The notes under the pieces are model-generated. The model was not told where the DNA came from. It saw only the letters and a program-made list of their open reading frames with translations, and made no database searches. A DNA stretch of 55,575 bases from an uncultured Pelagibacteraceae bacterium (GTDB lineage: Bacteria > Pseudomonadota > Alphaproteobacteria > Pelagibacterales > Pelagibacteraceae): the NCBI GenBank assembly GCA_902531765.1, contig CACAFC010000006.1:1-55575 (forward strand), read 5' to 3'. Positions 41,960 to 49,620 of the stretch are shown here, one piece after another. The number at the start of each line of letters is the position of its first letter. The stretch's first letter is position 1. The position numbers were made by a program, and so were the translations under genes.

Positions 41960-41988
41960 ATACTAATATTAATTAACGTAGATAAATT

Positions 41989-42360
41989 ATGAAAAAAATT
42001 ATTATAGTTTTATCTTTTTTCATTTTTACATCTGCTAATGCAGGTATGAGTGACAAAGATAAATCAAAAGCATGGGACTGTGTTGGTATTTATATGGCTA
42101 ATTACTTTCTTCCATCTGGTGAAAAATTTGAATACGGTATGAAAGAAAAATCTATTTCAACCGTAAAAGTTCTTAAAACATACGCTCTTGAAGAAGGTAT
42201 TCCAGAAAAAGATTGGGATGCTGGAGTAAATAAAGCAGTAGATAAACATTACGGTTCAAAATACGACAAAGCTAAAACTGACAAATGTCATACATTTGTT
42301 GAGGCTTTAGTCCCAAATGGAGCCGAGAGAGTAAAAAAAGTCGTTCAAACTTTATATTAA
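41989..42360 (+). CDS. Secreted small protein of unknown family (first gene of the small-protein cluster)
   Basis: A 123-residue protein with a signal peptide (MKKIIIVLSFFIFTSANA, cleavage about 18/19). The mature part is helix-rich and Lys-rich, with two Cys (C31 in WDCVGIYM and C104 in TDKCHTFVEAL) that could form a disulfide. I do not recognise a family. It is 13 bp before the next secreted protein and follows the cysEK terminator, so it opens a new transcript. The distribution of Lys and of aromatic residues suggests a periplasmic binding or scaffold role at most; no catalytic motif is seen. Confidence 0.75.
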   Translation: MKKIIIVLSFFIFTSANAGMSDKDKSKAWDCVGIYMANYFLPSGEKFEYGMKEKSISTVKVLKTYALEEGIPEKDWDAGVNKAVDKHYGSKYDKAKTDKCHTFVEALVPNGAERVKKVVQTLY

Positions 42361-42373
42361 ACTAGGAGATAAA

Positions 42374-42853
42374 ATGAAAAAAATTATATTATCAATATTG
42401 TTTTCGATGCTTTCAACCATAGCATTTGCTAATTCAGGTAAAATTAATTTAGAAGGTTTTGGATCATGGGATATTACTGCGATAAATGCTGGAAAAGGAG
42501 ATTTGGCAATAACTTATGATGGAATAGCAAGTATGAAGGATAAAAACGGTGACCAAGTATTTAATAATGTTTCAGTTCATTGTGTAGGAGGATTGACTAC
42601 TCAAGGTGGAAACTTTGCAGATGAAACTGGTATGTGTAGATTTGATCTTTTTGATGGTGAGAGCGTATTTATAAAATATACTGGTAAAGGAACTACAGGT
42701 GTAGATGGATCTGGTGCTTTTGTATTTGTGAGAGGAACTGGAAAATATGAAAATATCAAAGGTAGTGGAACCAGTAGTAGAACTAATCTAAAAACGAAGA
42801 AAAAGGGTTTTGCGTCAACTTTAAATATATTTAAGGGTGAGTACACATATTAA
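42374..42853 (+). CDS. Secreted beta-rich small protein, unknown family
   Basis: A 159-residue protein with a signal peptide (about 1-20, ending AFA-NS) and a mature part made of alternating strands and Gly-rich turns (ITYDGIASMKDKNGDQVF, IKYTGKGTTGVDGSGAFVFV, FVRGTGKYENIKGSGTSS). Two Cys (C64 and C82, HCVGG and MCRFD) could be bridged. The pattern recalls small lipocalin-like or allene-oxide-cyclase-like barrels, where GxGxF-(x)n-GTGxYxxIxG is common, but I cannot name a family. The ribosome site AGGAG is near the start; the following gene is 19 bp away. Confidence 0.72.
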   Translation: MKKIILSILFSMLSTIAFANSGKINLEGFGSWDITAINAGKGDLAITYDGIASMKDKNGDQVFNNVSVHCVGGLTTQGGNFADETGMCRFDLFDGESVFIKYTGKGTTGVDGSGAFVFVRGTGKYENIKGSGTSSRTNLKTKKKGFASTLNIFKGEYTY

Positions 42854-42872
42854 TAATCAATAAAGGAGTATT

Positions 42873-43244
42873 ATGTCAGAAATTAAATGTATAAATTTAG
42901 GATATGTTGTTCCAAAAGATAAGGCTGATGAGGTTCTAGAATTATTCAAAACACATGCCGCATGGATGCAAGAATTTTACTCAGACTCAAATGATGGATC
43001 TAAGTATTTGATAAGCTCATTTTTCACAAAAGCAGATGAATTTGTAAATCCTGCAGACCCAAGCCAAGGATTGACTGGAAATGTTGTTTTTACAATTAAT
43101 GAAAGATTTACCTCAATGGATAGTGTTAAACGTCACGTGGAAAATGCAATGAAAAACGATTACTTCCCAAAATTTGGTGAAATAATGGAAAAATATGGTG
43201 TTGCTCGAAGCTTGGGTGGAGAAATATATCATTCAATAAGATAA
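42873..43244 (+). CDS. Small dimeric alpha/beta-barrel-like protein, unknown family
   Basis: A 123-residue cytosolic protein with the order strand (KCINLGYVVP) - helix (ADEVLELFKTHAAWMQEFY) - strand (YLISSFFTKADEF) - strand (NVVFTINERF) - helix (MDSVKRHVENAMKN) - strand (GGEIYHSI), the beta-alpha-beta-beta-alpha-beta order of the dimeric alpha/beta barrel (ferredoxin-like) superfamily. Members of that fold include monooxygenases, chlorite dismutase-like, EthD and Dabb proteins. The ribosome site AAAGGAG is strong. Function unknown. It is the first of four consecutive proteins of this type. Confidence 0.7.
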   Translation: MSEIKCINLGYVVPKDKADEVLELFKTHAAWMQEFYSDSNDGSKYLISSFFTKADEFVNPADPSQGLTGNVVFTINERFTSMDSVKRHVENAMKNDYFPKFGEIMEKYGVARSLGGEIYHSIR

Positions 43245-43262
43245 AATTAAAAAAGGAGGAAA

Positions 43263-43553
43263 ATGGAAAAAGAAATGTTAGTACATCTTAAACTTAAAGA
43301 AGGTAAATTAGAAACTTTCATGGGTTGGATGCAATCAGATGAAGGTATGAGTGTCAGAAAAAGTGTTGCTTATCCTGAAAAAACTATTGGGGCTATGATA
43401 CCAGATAAGAGTGGGATGTTATTTAAAGTTAATGTTCATAATGAAGCTGGAATGAAAGAATTTGTAACCGGTAATAACCCTACTGCAAAAGCGATCTATG
43501 CCGAGTGTGTAGAGAGTGCTCAGTTATTTGAACTATCTAAAATAAATCTATAA
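43263..43553 (+). CDS. Small dimeric alpha/beta-barrel-like protein, unknown family
   Basis: A 96-residue protein preceded by AGGAGG. Predicted order: strand (EMLVHLKL), helix (LETFMGWMQSDEGMSVRKSV), strand (TIGAMIP), strand (GMLFKVNVHN), helix (AGMKEFVTGNNPTAKAIYAE), strand (AQLFELSKI), again the ferredoxin-like dimeric-barrel pattern. No signal peptide. Little sequence identity with its neighbours, so they are not simple recent duplicates. Function unknown. Confidence 0.7.
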   Translation: MEKEMLVHLKLKEGKLETFMGWMQSDEGMSVRKSVAYPEKTIGAMIPDKSGMLFKVNVHNEAGMKEFVTGNNPTAKAIYAECVESAQLFELSKINL

Positions 43554-43563
43554 AGGAGAAAAT

Positions 43564-43851
43564 ATGAAAAACTACATGGTAACTCACACTTTCAAATCAA
43601 AGGAGATGAAAGATAAATTTTCAGAGACAGTTGCATCAATGAAGATGGAAGATATTGTAAAATCGATGACTAGTGAAGATGCAGCATGTCAAATGACTTG
43701 GAATACTCCAGGAGATACAATGCAAATGTTTTGTTGGTGGAAAGGTAAAAATCCAGAAGCTATTAATAAACAATTAGCATCTATGAATGACTTTTTTGAA
43801 CCTCATAAATTTACTGAGTGCACAGATGAAGTAATGGATTACAACACCTAG
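43564..43851 (+). CDS. Small dimeric alpha/beta-barrel-like protein, unknown family
   Basis: A 95-residue cytosolic protein with AAAGGAG before the start. Strand-helix-strand-strand-helix-strand is suggested by YMVTHTFKS, MKDKFSETVASMKMEDIVKS, ACQMTWN, TMQMFCWWKG, PEAINKQLASMNDFF and FTECTDEVMDY. Cys-48 region (AACQMTW), a second Cys and a Trp-Trp pair in MFCWWKG are unusual and may line a cavity. Function unknown. After it is a 42-bp spacer, the largest inside this part of the cluster. Confidence 0.7.
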   Translation: MKNYMVTHTFKSKEMKDKFSETVASMKMEDIVKSMTSEDAACQMTWNTPGDTMQMFCWWKGKNPEAINKQLASMNDFFEPHKFTECTDEVMDYNT

Positions 43852-43893
43852 AATAGGCCAAAACTTTATTTAATTAAATTTAAGAGGAAAAAA

Positions 43894-44202
43894 ATGAAAG
43901 TGATTTACACAAGAACAATGAGAGTAAAAGACGATGGCCTAGGAAAAGCTATGGAAATTGGAAAAGGATTAGCAGCAGTTAGAAAAAAACATTATCCTAA
44001 CCATGATGTCTATTTTTCTTTTCAAATGGGTGGAGATCCAAGAACAATAAGAGAAACTTTAATTGGATCTATGTTTGAAGGTGATAATGACGCTGACGCT
44101 AACATGTCTGCAGATCCTGAATATATAAAACTTCAAGAGCAATTAAAAGATGTTGCTATAGAAGGTACCATTGAAGATGAGATTAGACCAATATTTAGTT
44201 AA
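43894..44202 (+). CDS. Small dimeric alpha/beta-barrel-like protein, unknown family
   Basis: A 102-residue protein: strand (KVIYTRTMRV), helix (LGKAMEIGKGLAAVRKKHY), strand (HDVYFSFQMGG), RTIRETLIGSMFEG as strand, helix (DPEYIKLQEQLKDVAI) and a last strand (TIEDEIRPIF). It resembles the stress-responsive alpha/beta-barrel and ABM-like proteins in layout only. RAGGAAAA-type ribosome site (AAGAGGAAA). Acidic overall, no Cys. Function unknown. Confidence 0.68.
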   Translation: MKVIYTRTMRVKDDGLGKAMEIGKGLAAVRKKHYPNHDVYFSFQMGGDPRTIRETLIGSMFEGDNDADANMSADPEYIKLQEQLKDVAIEGTIEDEIRPIFS

Positions 44203-44214
44203 AGGATTTTAAAA

Positions 44215-44631
44215 ATGTTAGAAAAATTTAATGGAATAATTTATTTATCTTTATTTGTAATTCACTTTGCAGGTTTTGCTTACTATGGATTTAGGTGTGT
44301 GTTTCAAACGCAGTCTTTTTTAAATCAATATGGTATGCATGATACAGGGGCAGGAGCTGTGAGATTTTTTGGCTCTATTTTTATTGGTTCAACTGTAATG
44401 GCTATTTATGTAGGATTTATACGACCTAATGGTTTAGAAGCAACTTGGGCGTTTTTTAATTTAATATTTTTACAAAACCTTTCAGCGTTTATTGTAGGTT
44501 TCTATAGTACAAAAATAAATAAACTTGGACACACCGATAAAACATCAGATGAAGCAATTTATGCACCCATGTTTTTGACTATATTAAGTGCAGTGCTTTG
44601 TTATGGTTTATCTGATAAAATCTACGTTTAA
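44215..44631 (+). CDS. Four-helix integral membrane protein, unknown family
   Basis: A 138-residue protein with four hydrophobic segments (about 8-27, 47-66, 75-97 and 117-134). Conserved-looking polar features are an early H17, the loop YGMHDTGAGAVRFFGSIFIG (about 40-59) and HTDKTSDEAIYAP before the last helix. The overall form recalls DUF4345- or DoxX-like four-helix proteins, but I cannot assign one. The ribosome site AAAGGA precedes it, and its stop overlaps the DUF1330 start (TAATG). It may anchor or transport the product of the surrounding small cytosolic proteins. Confidence 0.72.
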   Translation: MLEKFNGIIYLSLFVIHFAGFAYYGFRCVFQTQSFLNQYGMHDTGAGAVRFFGSIFIGSTVMAIYVGFIRPNGLEATWAFFNLIFLQNLSAFIVGFYSTKINKLGHTDKTSDEAIYAPMFLTILSAVLCYGLSDKIYV

Positions 44632-44918
44632 TGTCAGGCTACGCAATATTCAATATTGAGATAAAAAAACCAGAAGAGTACAAGGAATATGTTGAAAAAG
44701 TTAAACCACTGGCCGAAAAATTTGGTGGAGACTATATAATCCGTGGAGGTGAAACCAAAGTTTTAGAAGGAAATTGGGAATATCCTAGAACAGTTGTCAT
44801 TAAATTTCCAAGTTATGAAAAAGCTTTAGAGTGGTATAACTCTGATGAATATAAACCAATTAAACAAATCCGTTTAGAAAACTCAATTGGTAACGGAATA
44901 ATAATTAAAGGAGTATAA
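44631..44918 (+). CDS. DUF1330 domain protein (dimeric alpha/beta barrel)
   Basis: A 95-residue protein that matches DUF1330 over its whole length: YAIFNIEIKKPEEYKEYVEK at the N-terminus, then FGGDYIIRGGETKVLEGNW, VVIKFPSYEKALEWYNSDEY and a C-terminal strand GNGIIIKGV. DUF1330 proteins have a dimeric ferredoxin-like barrel and no settled activity. Its start overlaps the membrane protein stop by one base, so production is coupled, which ties a membrane component to this fold family. Highly confident family call; function unknown. Confidence 0.9.
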   Translation: MSGYAIFNIEIKKPEEYKEYVEKVKPLAEKFGGDYIIRGGETKVLEGNWEYPRTVVIKFPSYEKALEWYNSDEYKPIKQIRLENSIGNGIIIKGV

Positions 44919-44919
44919 A

Positions 44920-45240
44920 ATGTCGATATTAAAAAAATATACTGAAGCAATAGATAAGAAAGACGAAGCAACTATGAATGAACTTTTACATGATGATTTT
45001 AAGTTCACAATGCACAAATCTGGAAATTCTTTGGGAAAAGCTGATGTTATTAAATGGGCAATGAGTGGTGATATTAATCAGGATAAGGCAAGAGTTGTAT
45101 ATGAAAATGATGAAGTAGGTGTACATCATTCTTTAGTTACATTTAATGATGGAAATGTTGAAGCTGTAATGGCAGTTTATAGATACAAAGATGGAAAGAT
45201 TGTTAGTTTAGAAACTGGCGCTACTCCGATGACTAAGTAA
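44920..45240 (+). CDS. SnoaL/NTF2-like small protein
   Basis: A 106-residue protein with the cone-shaped NTF2-like fold pattern: an N-terminal helix pair (ILKKYTEAIDKKDEATMNEL), then FKFTMHKSGNS, KADVIKWAMSGD, and three to four strands (ARVVYENDEVGVHHSLVTF, VEAVMAVYRYKDGKIVSLE). Enzymes of this fold include SnoaL-type cyclases, ketosteroid isomerase and dehydratases; possible catalytic residues here are D18-like acids and the H-H pair in VGVHHSL. It has an AAAGGAG ribosome site and is followed with no gap by the TPR gene. Confidence 0.8.
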   Translation: MSILKKYTEAIDKKDEATMNELLHDDFKFTMHKSGNSLGKADVIKWAMSGDINQDKARVVYENDEVGVHHSLVTFNDGNVEAVMAVYRYKDGKIVSLETGATPMTK

Positions 45241-45789
45241 GTGAAAAAAATTTCATTTATTTTTTTTATTTTATTATATTCATCATCTTTATTCGCTGAT
45301 GATAATAAAAAAGAAATTGATAAATTATTTGTTCAATTAAAAAGTGCTTTAAATTTTGAAAATTCCAAACAAATAGAGGATAAAATTTGGGATCTTTGGA
45401 CTACTCACCCAACTAAAAATAACTTAACAAAGTTATTAGCTGATGGGTCATCTGCAATGATGGATAATAAACTTGATGCTGCGTATGATAAATTTACTGA
45501 AGTCATTGAGCTTGATCCTAATTGGGCAGAGGCTTGGAATAAAAGAGCAACAGTATTATATTTAATGGGTAAATACGAGCTATCACAAGCTGATATTGAC
45601 AAGGTACTTAAGATAGAAAAAAGACATTTCGGTGCACTAACAGGTCAAGGTTTAGTTCAAACAGCTTTAAAAAACTACCAAAAAGCTATTGATAGTTACA
45701 TTGAAGCTCATAAAGTTCATCCGTTTATGAGGTCTCCTATGATTATGATGGAAAAGCTTCAAATTGAATTACAGAAACAAAGTATTTAA
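45241..45789 (+). CDS. Secreted TPR-repeat protein (GTG start)
   Basis: A 182-residue protein starting at a GTG immediately after the SnoaL-like stop. It has a signal peptide (KKISFIFFILLYSSSLFADD, about 2-20) and about three tetratricopeptide-like repeats: MMDNKLDAAYDKFTEVIELD, WAEAWNKRATVLYLMGKYEL, and HFGALTGQGLVQTALKNYQK. The repeats provide a protein-protein interface, probably in the periplasm. It is one of three secreted products in the cluster and may assemble the other two. Confidence 0.82.
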   Translation: MKKISFIFFILLYSSSLFADDNKKEIDKLFVQLKSALNFENSKQIEDKIWDLWTTHPTKNNLTKLLADGSSAMMDNKLDAAYDKFTEVIELDPNWAEAWNKRATVLYLMGKYELSQADIDKVLKIEKRHFGALTGQGLVQTALKNYQKAIDSYIEAHKVHPFMRSPMIMMEKLQIELQKQSI

Positions 45790-45791
45790 AA

Positions 45792-46013
45792 ATGTTTCCA
45801 AAAAAATATTCTAATCTTTTATTTATATTAGTTATGGGATTTGGGATGAGTCTTTTAATGACACTAATAATTACTTATATAAATACTGGAATGGATAATG
45901 AGTATGTTGACCGTTTTTTTAAAGCATGGTCAGTAAGTCTTCCAATTGCAATAATTGCTGCCCTTCTTGTAGGTCCCCCGATTAAAAAATTTGTAGATAA
46001 AATTACCAAATAA
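45792..46013 (+). CDS. DUF2798 two-helix membrane protein
   Basis: A 73-residue protein with two membrane helices (about 8-31 and 47-64), fitting DUF2798: the order FGMSLLMTLIITYINTGM, then FFKAWSVSLPIAIIAALLVGPPIKKFV. The family is common in Proteobacteria and has no known function. It is 3 bp after the TPR gene and 15 bp before the SMR-like gene, in the last part of the cluster. Confidence 0.85.
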   Translation: MFPKKYSNLLFILVMGFGMSLLMTLIITYINTGMDNEYVDRFFKAWSVSLPIAIIAALLVGPPIKKFVDKITK

Positions 46014-46028
46014 GAATATCTTTTATTT

Positions 46029-46364
46029 GTGAGTAACGTTATAGCTTTTCTAATTCTTATCCTTGCTGTCATATTAGGAACTGCAGCAAATAGTTTTGCA
46101 AAAAGTGCAAATGGTTTCACATTGTTAGTTCCTAGTTTAATTACTGCAATCACAATAATTGGTTGCATGTTTACTCTTTCAATAGTGATGAAAACTATAC
46201 CTGTTGGTATTACCTACGCATCTTTTGCTGGTTTATGCATAGTAGCGACTTCAATTGTTGGAATATATAAATTCAATCAAGTGCCTGATCTATTCACAAT
46301 CATTGGTTTGATATTAATTATTTCAGGAGTTTTAATTGTTAATCTGCTGGGTAAAACTAGCTAG
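46029..46364 (+). CDS. SMR-fold (EmrE-like) membrane protein lacking the essential Glu
   Basis: A 111-residue, four-helix protein with a GTG start and no clear ribosome site. It aligns along its whole length with EmrE: ILAVILGTAANSFAKSANGF against ILAEVIGTTLMKFS-EGF, then TIPVGITYASFAGL (EmrE YAIWSG) and GLILIISGVLIVNLLG at the end. The universally conserved membrane Glu14 that couples proton and substrate is Val here, and Trp63 is Phe. A classical proton-driven drug exporter is therefore unlikely; lipid-linked sugar or polyamine-type SMR relatives with other residues are possible. The 3' end overlaps the convergent hisN-like gene by 8 bp. Confidence 0.8.
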   Translation: MSNVIAFLILILAVILGTAANSFAKSANGFTLLVPSLITAITIIGCMFTLSIVMKTIPVGITYASFAGLCIVATSIVGIYKFNQVPDLFTIIGLILIISGVLIVNLLGKTS

Positions 46365-47160
46365 AAACTGGTTTTAAAATTTTAAGCATTTTTTTGTGTA
46401 AGCTATTATTTGCTGAGCAAATAATATTTCCAGCTTTCTTAGCATCATCATTTTTCCAAGTTGAGACTACTCCTTTTGCAGCTTCAATAATTGGTATCAA
46501 AGCATGAATATCCCAAATCTTATTTCCACATTGAATTACAACATCTAGTTTACCCTCTGCAAAATGAGAATAACTTAATGCATCTGCACATGGAAATTGC
46601 ATTCTTTTCAAAATTTGAGGAATTTTTTTTTGTTTGTCCAATGATAAACTTCCATGAAAAGCTGCAGATAATTTCATATTAGAATAAGTAGCTTTTTGAT
46701 TCACAAATATTCTCTTTTTTTTTTCATTTTCTGAAACATAGGCAGAATTAAAAGAGGTATTAAAATAAAATTTTTTAAGAATTGGAAAATTGGCAAGACC
46801 TATGACTGGATTACCTTTATAATTTAAAGATATTAAGTTGCTCCACGTTGGGTTGCCTATTACAAATGATCGAGTTCCATCGATAGGATCAATAACCCAT
46901 GAATAATCACTTTTAGTTTTTTTGTGTCCAAATTCTTCACCTATAATTTGGTGATTTGGAAACTTCTTTTTAATCTCACCTCTAATGAATCTCTCAAAAG
47001 CCTTATCCGCAGTTGTGACAGGGTCATAACCATTTCTAAGTTTGTTTGATACTTTAAAAGGTTTGTTTAATTTAGAGTAATAAAATCTAGTTAATTTCTT
47101 AGCTAAATTTTCAATGAATTTAGAATAAGGTTTATAATCTGATGATTTTAAAATTTGCAC
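46357..47160 (-). CDS. Inositol monophosphatase-family phosphatase (HisN-like histidinol phosphatase)
   Basis: A 267-residue IMPase-fold enzyme. The metal motifs are GEEFGHKKTKSDYSWVIDPI (with the Glu and the DPxDGT aspartates) DGTRSFVIGNPTWSNLI, and the C-terminal WDIHALIPIIEAAKGVV. The ATRSF/IGNPTWSNLISL pattern is closer to HisN-type histidinol-phosphate phosphatases than to SuhB. Substrate unproved; inositol or nucleotide phosphates are alternatives. A lone gene between convergent and divergent neighbours. Confidence 0.85.
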   Translation of the reverse strand: MQILKSSDYKPYSKFIENLAKKLTRFYYSKLNKPFKVSNKLRNGYDPVTTADKAFERFIRGEIKKKFPNHQIIGEEFGHKKTKSDYSWVIDPIDGTRSFVIGNPTWSNLISLNYKGNPVIGLANFPILKKFYFNTSFNSAYVSENEKKKRIFVNQKATYSNMKLSAAFHGSLSLDKQKKIPQILKRMQFPCADALSYSHFAEGKLDVVIQCGNKIWDIHALIPIIEAAKGVVSTWKNDDAKKAGNIICSANNSLHKKMLKILKPVSS

Positions 47161-47225
47161 ACCGCTCTAATACTATTTTATTACTATTGATTAAAGTAAA
47201 ATTTTAAATAATGATTTAAAAATAG

Positions 47226-48326
47226 ATGAAATTAGAGTTAAAAGATAACAAGGTATTTTTTGAAAGTAAGGGTTTAAAAAAAGAGATCCACCCCTTTTGG
47301 CTTAGAGAAAGAGTAAATGGTGAAAATTTTGTTGATAAGTCTACCCAACAAAGATTATTCGATCCAACACAATTACAAGAAAACATTCAAATTCAAAATT
47401 TAAATTTATCTAGTGATTTTTTAGAGATTAAATTTAATGATGGAGCTTCAACAAAGATCTCTATAATTGATATTTTTAAGGAATTCTCAAATATTAATGA
47501 TGTTAAACAAATTGAAAAAATTAAATGGGACTCTTCATTTAAAGATCAAAATAGTTTCGAATTCAAAGATAATTTATTTGAAACTGATGAGATGTACAAA
47601 GCCTTGGTCAATTTTTATCAATATGGTTTCGTGATCTTTAAAAATGTGCCAACAAAAAATAATTTTATTATAAATTTTGCAAATTCAATAGGAAGTGTGA
47701 GACGTACAAACTTTGGTGAATTCTTTAATGTAAAATCAAAACCCAATCCCAATGACTTAGCTTATACCTCTTTGCCTTTGGCTCCTCATACAGATAATCC
47801 TTATAGAAATCCTGTGCCATGTATTCAAATGCTTCATTGTATAGAAAATGAAGTTACGGGAGGTTTATCAACTCTAGTTGATGGATATACTGTTTCTGAA
47901 AAACTAAAAAAAGATTTTCCAGAATATTTTAAAATTTTAACTGAAGTAAAAATACGTTTTCAATTTATTGATGAAAGTGTGATTTTAGAGGATTGGGCTG
48001 AAATGATTCAGTTAGATGAAAACAGCAATTTCAAACAAGTACGTTTTAGTCCAAGATTAGATTTTGTCCCATTAATTGATAAAGAAAAACTGGAATTATT
48101 TTATTCTGCAAGAAAGAAAATATCTGAACTTTATAATTCAGAAAATTATAGAATAGAATTTAAGCTTGTTACAGGGGATCTGTTAATGATGGATAACTAT
48201 AGGTTATTGCATGGCAGAACCACTTATGATGCTAATGAGGGAAATCGTTTTCTTCAGGGATGTTATATTGATTATGATAGTACTGAAGGAAGGCTTAAAC
48301 ATTTAAAAAGAAAATTTAACTATTAG
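47226..48326 (+). CDS. Gamma-butyrobetaine hydroxylase-like 2-oxoglutarate/Fe(II) dioxygenase
   Basis: A 366-residue TauD-superfamily enzyme. Iron ligands are H188 and D190 (PHTDNPYRNP) and H329 (LLHGRTTY), with R341 (GNRFLQGCYID) for 2-oxoglutarate. An N-terminal DUF971-like domain (about 1-100) shows FWLRERVNGEN...QQRLFDPTQL, where canonical proteins have the zinc cysteines; none is present here. The family hydroxylates gamma-butyrobetaine (carnitine synthesis) or trimethyllysine; the lack of the zinc site makes the substrate less certain. It overlaps the convergent azoreductase by 4 bp. Confidence 0.85.
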   Translation: MKLELKDNKVFFESKGLKKEIHPFWLRERVNGENFVDKSTQQRLFDPTQLQENIQIQNLNLSSDFLEIKFNDGASTKISIIDIFKEFSNINDVKQIEKIKWDSSFKDQNSFEFKDNLFETDEMYKALVNFYQYGFVIFKNVPTKNNFIINFANSIGSVRRTNFGEFFNVKSKPNPNDLAYTSLPLAPHTDNPYRNPVPCIQMLHCIENEVTGGLSTLVDGYTVSEKLKKDFPEYFKILTEVKIRFQFIDESVILEDWAEMIQLDENSNFKQVRFSPRLDFVPLIDKEKLELFYSARKKISELYNSENYRIEFKLVTGDLLMMDNYRLLHGRTTYDANEGNRFLQGCYIDYDSTEGRLKHLKRKFNY

Positions 48327-48904
48327 GATAAATTTTCTATCTGTTTCTCAGCCTCTTTTATTGATTTTTCATAATCTAGGGACATTTGATCAGCACTTAC
48401 TACCTCTACCTTTTCTATACCAAAAAAATTTAAAATAAACTTCAACCAAGGAGTAAGAAAATCCTCATTACTATTTAATTTTGTTCCACCAGAAGTAATT
48501 ACTAAATAAGCTTTCTTATTTTTTAATAGCCCTTCTCTTCTCCCGTTGGGTTTAAATCTAAAAGTTTCCCCTACTCTTGCTGCAAGATCTGACCAGGCTT
48601 TTAACGTTGCTGGAGGTCCATAATTATAAATTGGAGCGGAAATGATTATAATATCACTTTCTTTTAATTCTTTTACGAGTGTATCTGAAAGTTTAAACAT
48701 TTTTTTATGTGTCTCTGTTTGATCTTTTGGATCTATTTTCATCCCAGACTCTGTCAAATTAGATACAAAAACCATCTCGTCATTTAGATCTCTATAAACA
48801 ACTTCATCCTCAGGTTTTTTAATTTTATCCAAAAGTTTTTTTGCTAAAGCTCTTGAAGTTGAGCCATCTTTTCTAGCACTAGAGTCTATTTGATAAATTT
48901 TCAT
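48323..48904 (-). CDS. FMN-dependent NADH:quinone/azo reductase (AzoR-like)
   Basis: A 193-residue flavodoxin-fold protein: QIDSSARKDGSTSRALAKKL (about 5-24, FMN phosphate loop), IISAPIYNYGPPATLKAW (about 92-109) and LVITSGGTKLNS. It has the normal AzoR length. It carries out two-electron reduction of quinones or azo compounds as detoxification. It is 8 bp after the ccdA stop, so it may be in the FAH-ccdA operon. Confidence 0.9.
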   Translation of the reverse strand: MKIYQIDSSARKDGSTSRALAKKLLDKIKKPEDEVVYRDLNDEMVFVSNLTESGMKIDPKDQTETHKKMFKLSDTLVKELKESDIIIISAPIYNYGPPATLKAWSDLAARVGETFRFKPNGRREGLLKNKKAYLVITSGGTKLNSNEDFLTPWLKFILNFFGIEKVEVVSADQMSLDYEKSIKEAEKQIENLS

Positions 48905-48912
48905 AATTTAAT

Positions 48913-49620
48913 TTAACCAAAATTTTGTAAGAATGGAAAAATATTTAATAAATAATATCCCAAGGCTTGTAATTGATTAGTTAATATCAAAATACCTGTG
49001 ATTAAAAGAATAATCCCACCTATTTTTGACACTAAATTAATATTTTTTCTAAAGTTTTTTGAAAATATAAGGAATCTTTGTATTAAATAACCTGATAAAA
49101 TAAACGGAATAGCTAATCCAATAGAATAAAAAGATAACAATAATATCCCTTGGCTTAAACTTTCCTCAGTTGCAGCTAAAACTAAAATAGATCCTAAAAT
49201 AGGTCCAATACATGGTGTCCAACCAAATGCAAATGCCATTCCTATTAATATTGGGCTAAATACACTTTTGTTAATATTTGTTTGAATTCTCTTTTCATAA
49301 TTTAAAAATTTTAAATTTATTATTCCAATTATATGAAGCGATAAGATTATTATAACTAGTCCTGCGGCTATTCTTAATTCATAAGAATTCTCCAGAAAAA
49401 TTTGTCCAAGATAAGTTGAAGCTGCTCCAAAAGTTATAAAGACTAAAGAAAAGCCAACTGTAAATAGAATAATTGGAAATAAATTGATGTTCTTTTTATC
49501 AACAAGTTCATCTATAGAACTTCCAGAAATATAAGAAATATAACCAGGTATGAGTGGTAAAACGCATGGTGATAAAAAACTTATCAATCCAGCCCCAAAT
49601 GCAATAATTAATTCAATCAT
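48913..49620 (-). CDS. ccdA: CcdA-type thiol-electron transporter (cytochrome c biogenesis)
   Basis: A 235-residue membrane protein with six helices and two conserved cysteines in LSPCVLPLIPGYISY (about 16-30) and GWTPCIGPILGS (about 135-146), the CcdA/DsbD-gamma disulfide pair. It carries reducing equivalents from cytoplasmic thioredoxin to the periplasm for cytochrome c maturation or other disulfide reduction. It overlaps the FAH-family gene by one base. No partner lipoprotein or ccm genes are visible in the window. Confidence 0.9.
   Translation of the reverse strand: MIELIIAFGAGLISFLSPCVLPLIPGYISYISGSSIDELVDKKNINLFPIILFTVGFSLVFITFGAASTYLGQIFLENSYELRIAAGLVIIILSLHIIGIINLKFLNYEKRIQTNINKSVFSPILIGMAFAFGWTPCIGPILGSILVLAATEESLSQGILLLSFYSIGLAIPFILSGYLIQRFLIFSKNFRKNINLVSKIGGIILLITGILILTNQLQALGYYLLNIFPFLQNFG

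Noticed and set aside
46029-46364. Quaternary-ammonium drug exporter (EmrE/QacE)
   Set aside because: The essential membrane Glu is replaced by Val.
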